A stretch of 64,000 bases of DNA from UBA2136 sp047635695 (GTDB lineage: Bacteria > Pseudomonadota > Alphaproteobacteria > UBA2136), in the NCBI GenBank assembly GCA_047635695.1, contig JBLILN010000005.1:45542-109541 (forward strand), written 5' to 3'. Every line of letters begins with the position of its first letter. Positions within the stretch are counted from its first letter, which is position 1. A program made the translations under genes and the position numbers. The notes beneath the pieces were generated by a model. That model was given only the letters and a program-made list of their open reading frames with translations. It did no database searches and had not been told where the DNA came from. This document shows positions 63,839 to 64,000 of the stretch, in pieces.

Positions 63839-64000
63839 ATGGATGCTCGTACAAAAGTAGGCGCTAAAATGAATATGAAAACCAAAAATTAATTGGTCGA
63901 TATTCTTTCTAACCCTGAACATGAAGGCAAAACACAAAAAGAAATTGCAGTTTTGATGAACATTACAGCAAAAACGGTACAAAATTATTTAACGGCACAT
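63839..64000 (+). pseudogene. Phage-type helix-turn-helix protein, interrupted and cut by the window edge
   Basis: From an ATG at 63839 with AAAGGA upstream, the frame reads 17 codons, then TAA at 63890-63892, then stays open for 36 codons to the window end. The second part (LVDILSNPEHEGKTQKEIAVL, then MNITAKTVQNYL) is a helix-turn-helix like those of small phage or insertion-element regulators. The single stop in an otherwise continuous frame suggests a nonsense mutation. Translation could also restart at the TTG at 63893. Confidence 0.6.

Overview
The window looks like chromosomal DNA of a low-GC, free-living alphaproteobacterium. The operon proS-lolC-lolD-dnaE, the run kdsA-eno-ftsB, the pair thrB-rnhA, efp followed by an inositol-monophosphatase-like gene, DUF502, a TIGR01459-type HAD protein and a prephenate dehydratase with an 'ESY' ACT motif together point to that class. 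I cannot name a genus. Chemotaxis, c-di-GMP, quorum-sensing and alanine-symporter genes argue against an obligate intracellular lifestyle.

Layout. 0-7.2 kb: end of an unidentified gene, efp and a degenerate inositol-monophosphatase paralogue, two orphan genes, a large membrane glycosyltransferase-like protein and a chemoreceptor. 7.36-15.17 kb: a genomic island inserted in the 3' end of a tRNA-Met gene. The intact tRNA lies at 15153-15229 and a 20-bp copy of its 3' end at 7357-7376, still followed by the stranded tRNA terminator. The island has two parts separated by a second, degenerate copy of the attachment region at about 10303-10399. The first part is a luxR-luxI-(73 aa)-phytanoyl-CoA-dioxygenase cassette. 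The second is an HNH endonuclease gene divergent from a two-gene CBASS anti-phage system (CapV-like patatin phospholipase plus CD-NTase), a small membrane protein and a broken tyrosine integrase.

15.4-22.1 kb: proS, the LolCD lipoprotein exporter and dnaE. 22.4-36.1 kb: mostly housekeeping and small unknown genes, including an MscS-type channel, a SrkA-like kinase, a HAD protein, a sterol-desaturase-family protein, DUF502, a diguanylate cyclase, bamD, recN and gltX. 36.2-38.2 kb: comEC with a frameshift. 38.2-44.5 kb: sugar/polysaccharide genes (wecC-like dehydrogenase, an unknown protein, a fused MDR/Gfo-Idh oxidoreductase, asparagine synthase, gmhA). 44.6-51.5 kb: rlmE, hemL, thrB-rnhA-yqgE, kdsA-eno-ftsB. 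51.5-64 kb: an orphan gene, an AGCS symporter, dsbD, a PAS-GGDEF-EAL protein, pheA, clpP followed by a second ClpP paralogue with long extensions, a YbjQ-family protein, and at the right edge an unknown gene and a phage-type HTH fragment with an in-frame stop.

The most interesting part is the island. Its luxI start region has a perfect 11-bp hairpin whose 3' arm contains the Shine-Dalgarno sequence and whose U-tract runs into the start codon, directly downstream of a lux-box-like dyad overlapping a consensus -35. A signal-synthesis cassette and a defence cassette sit side by side, each preceded by a copy of the same att-like sequence.
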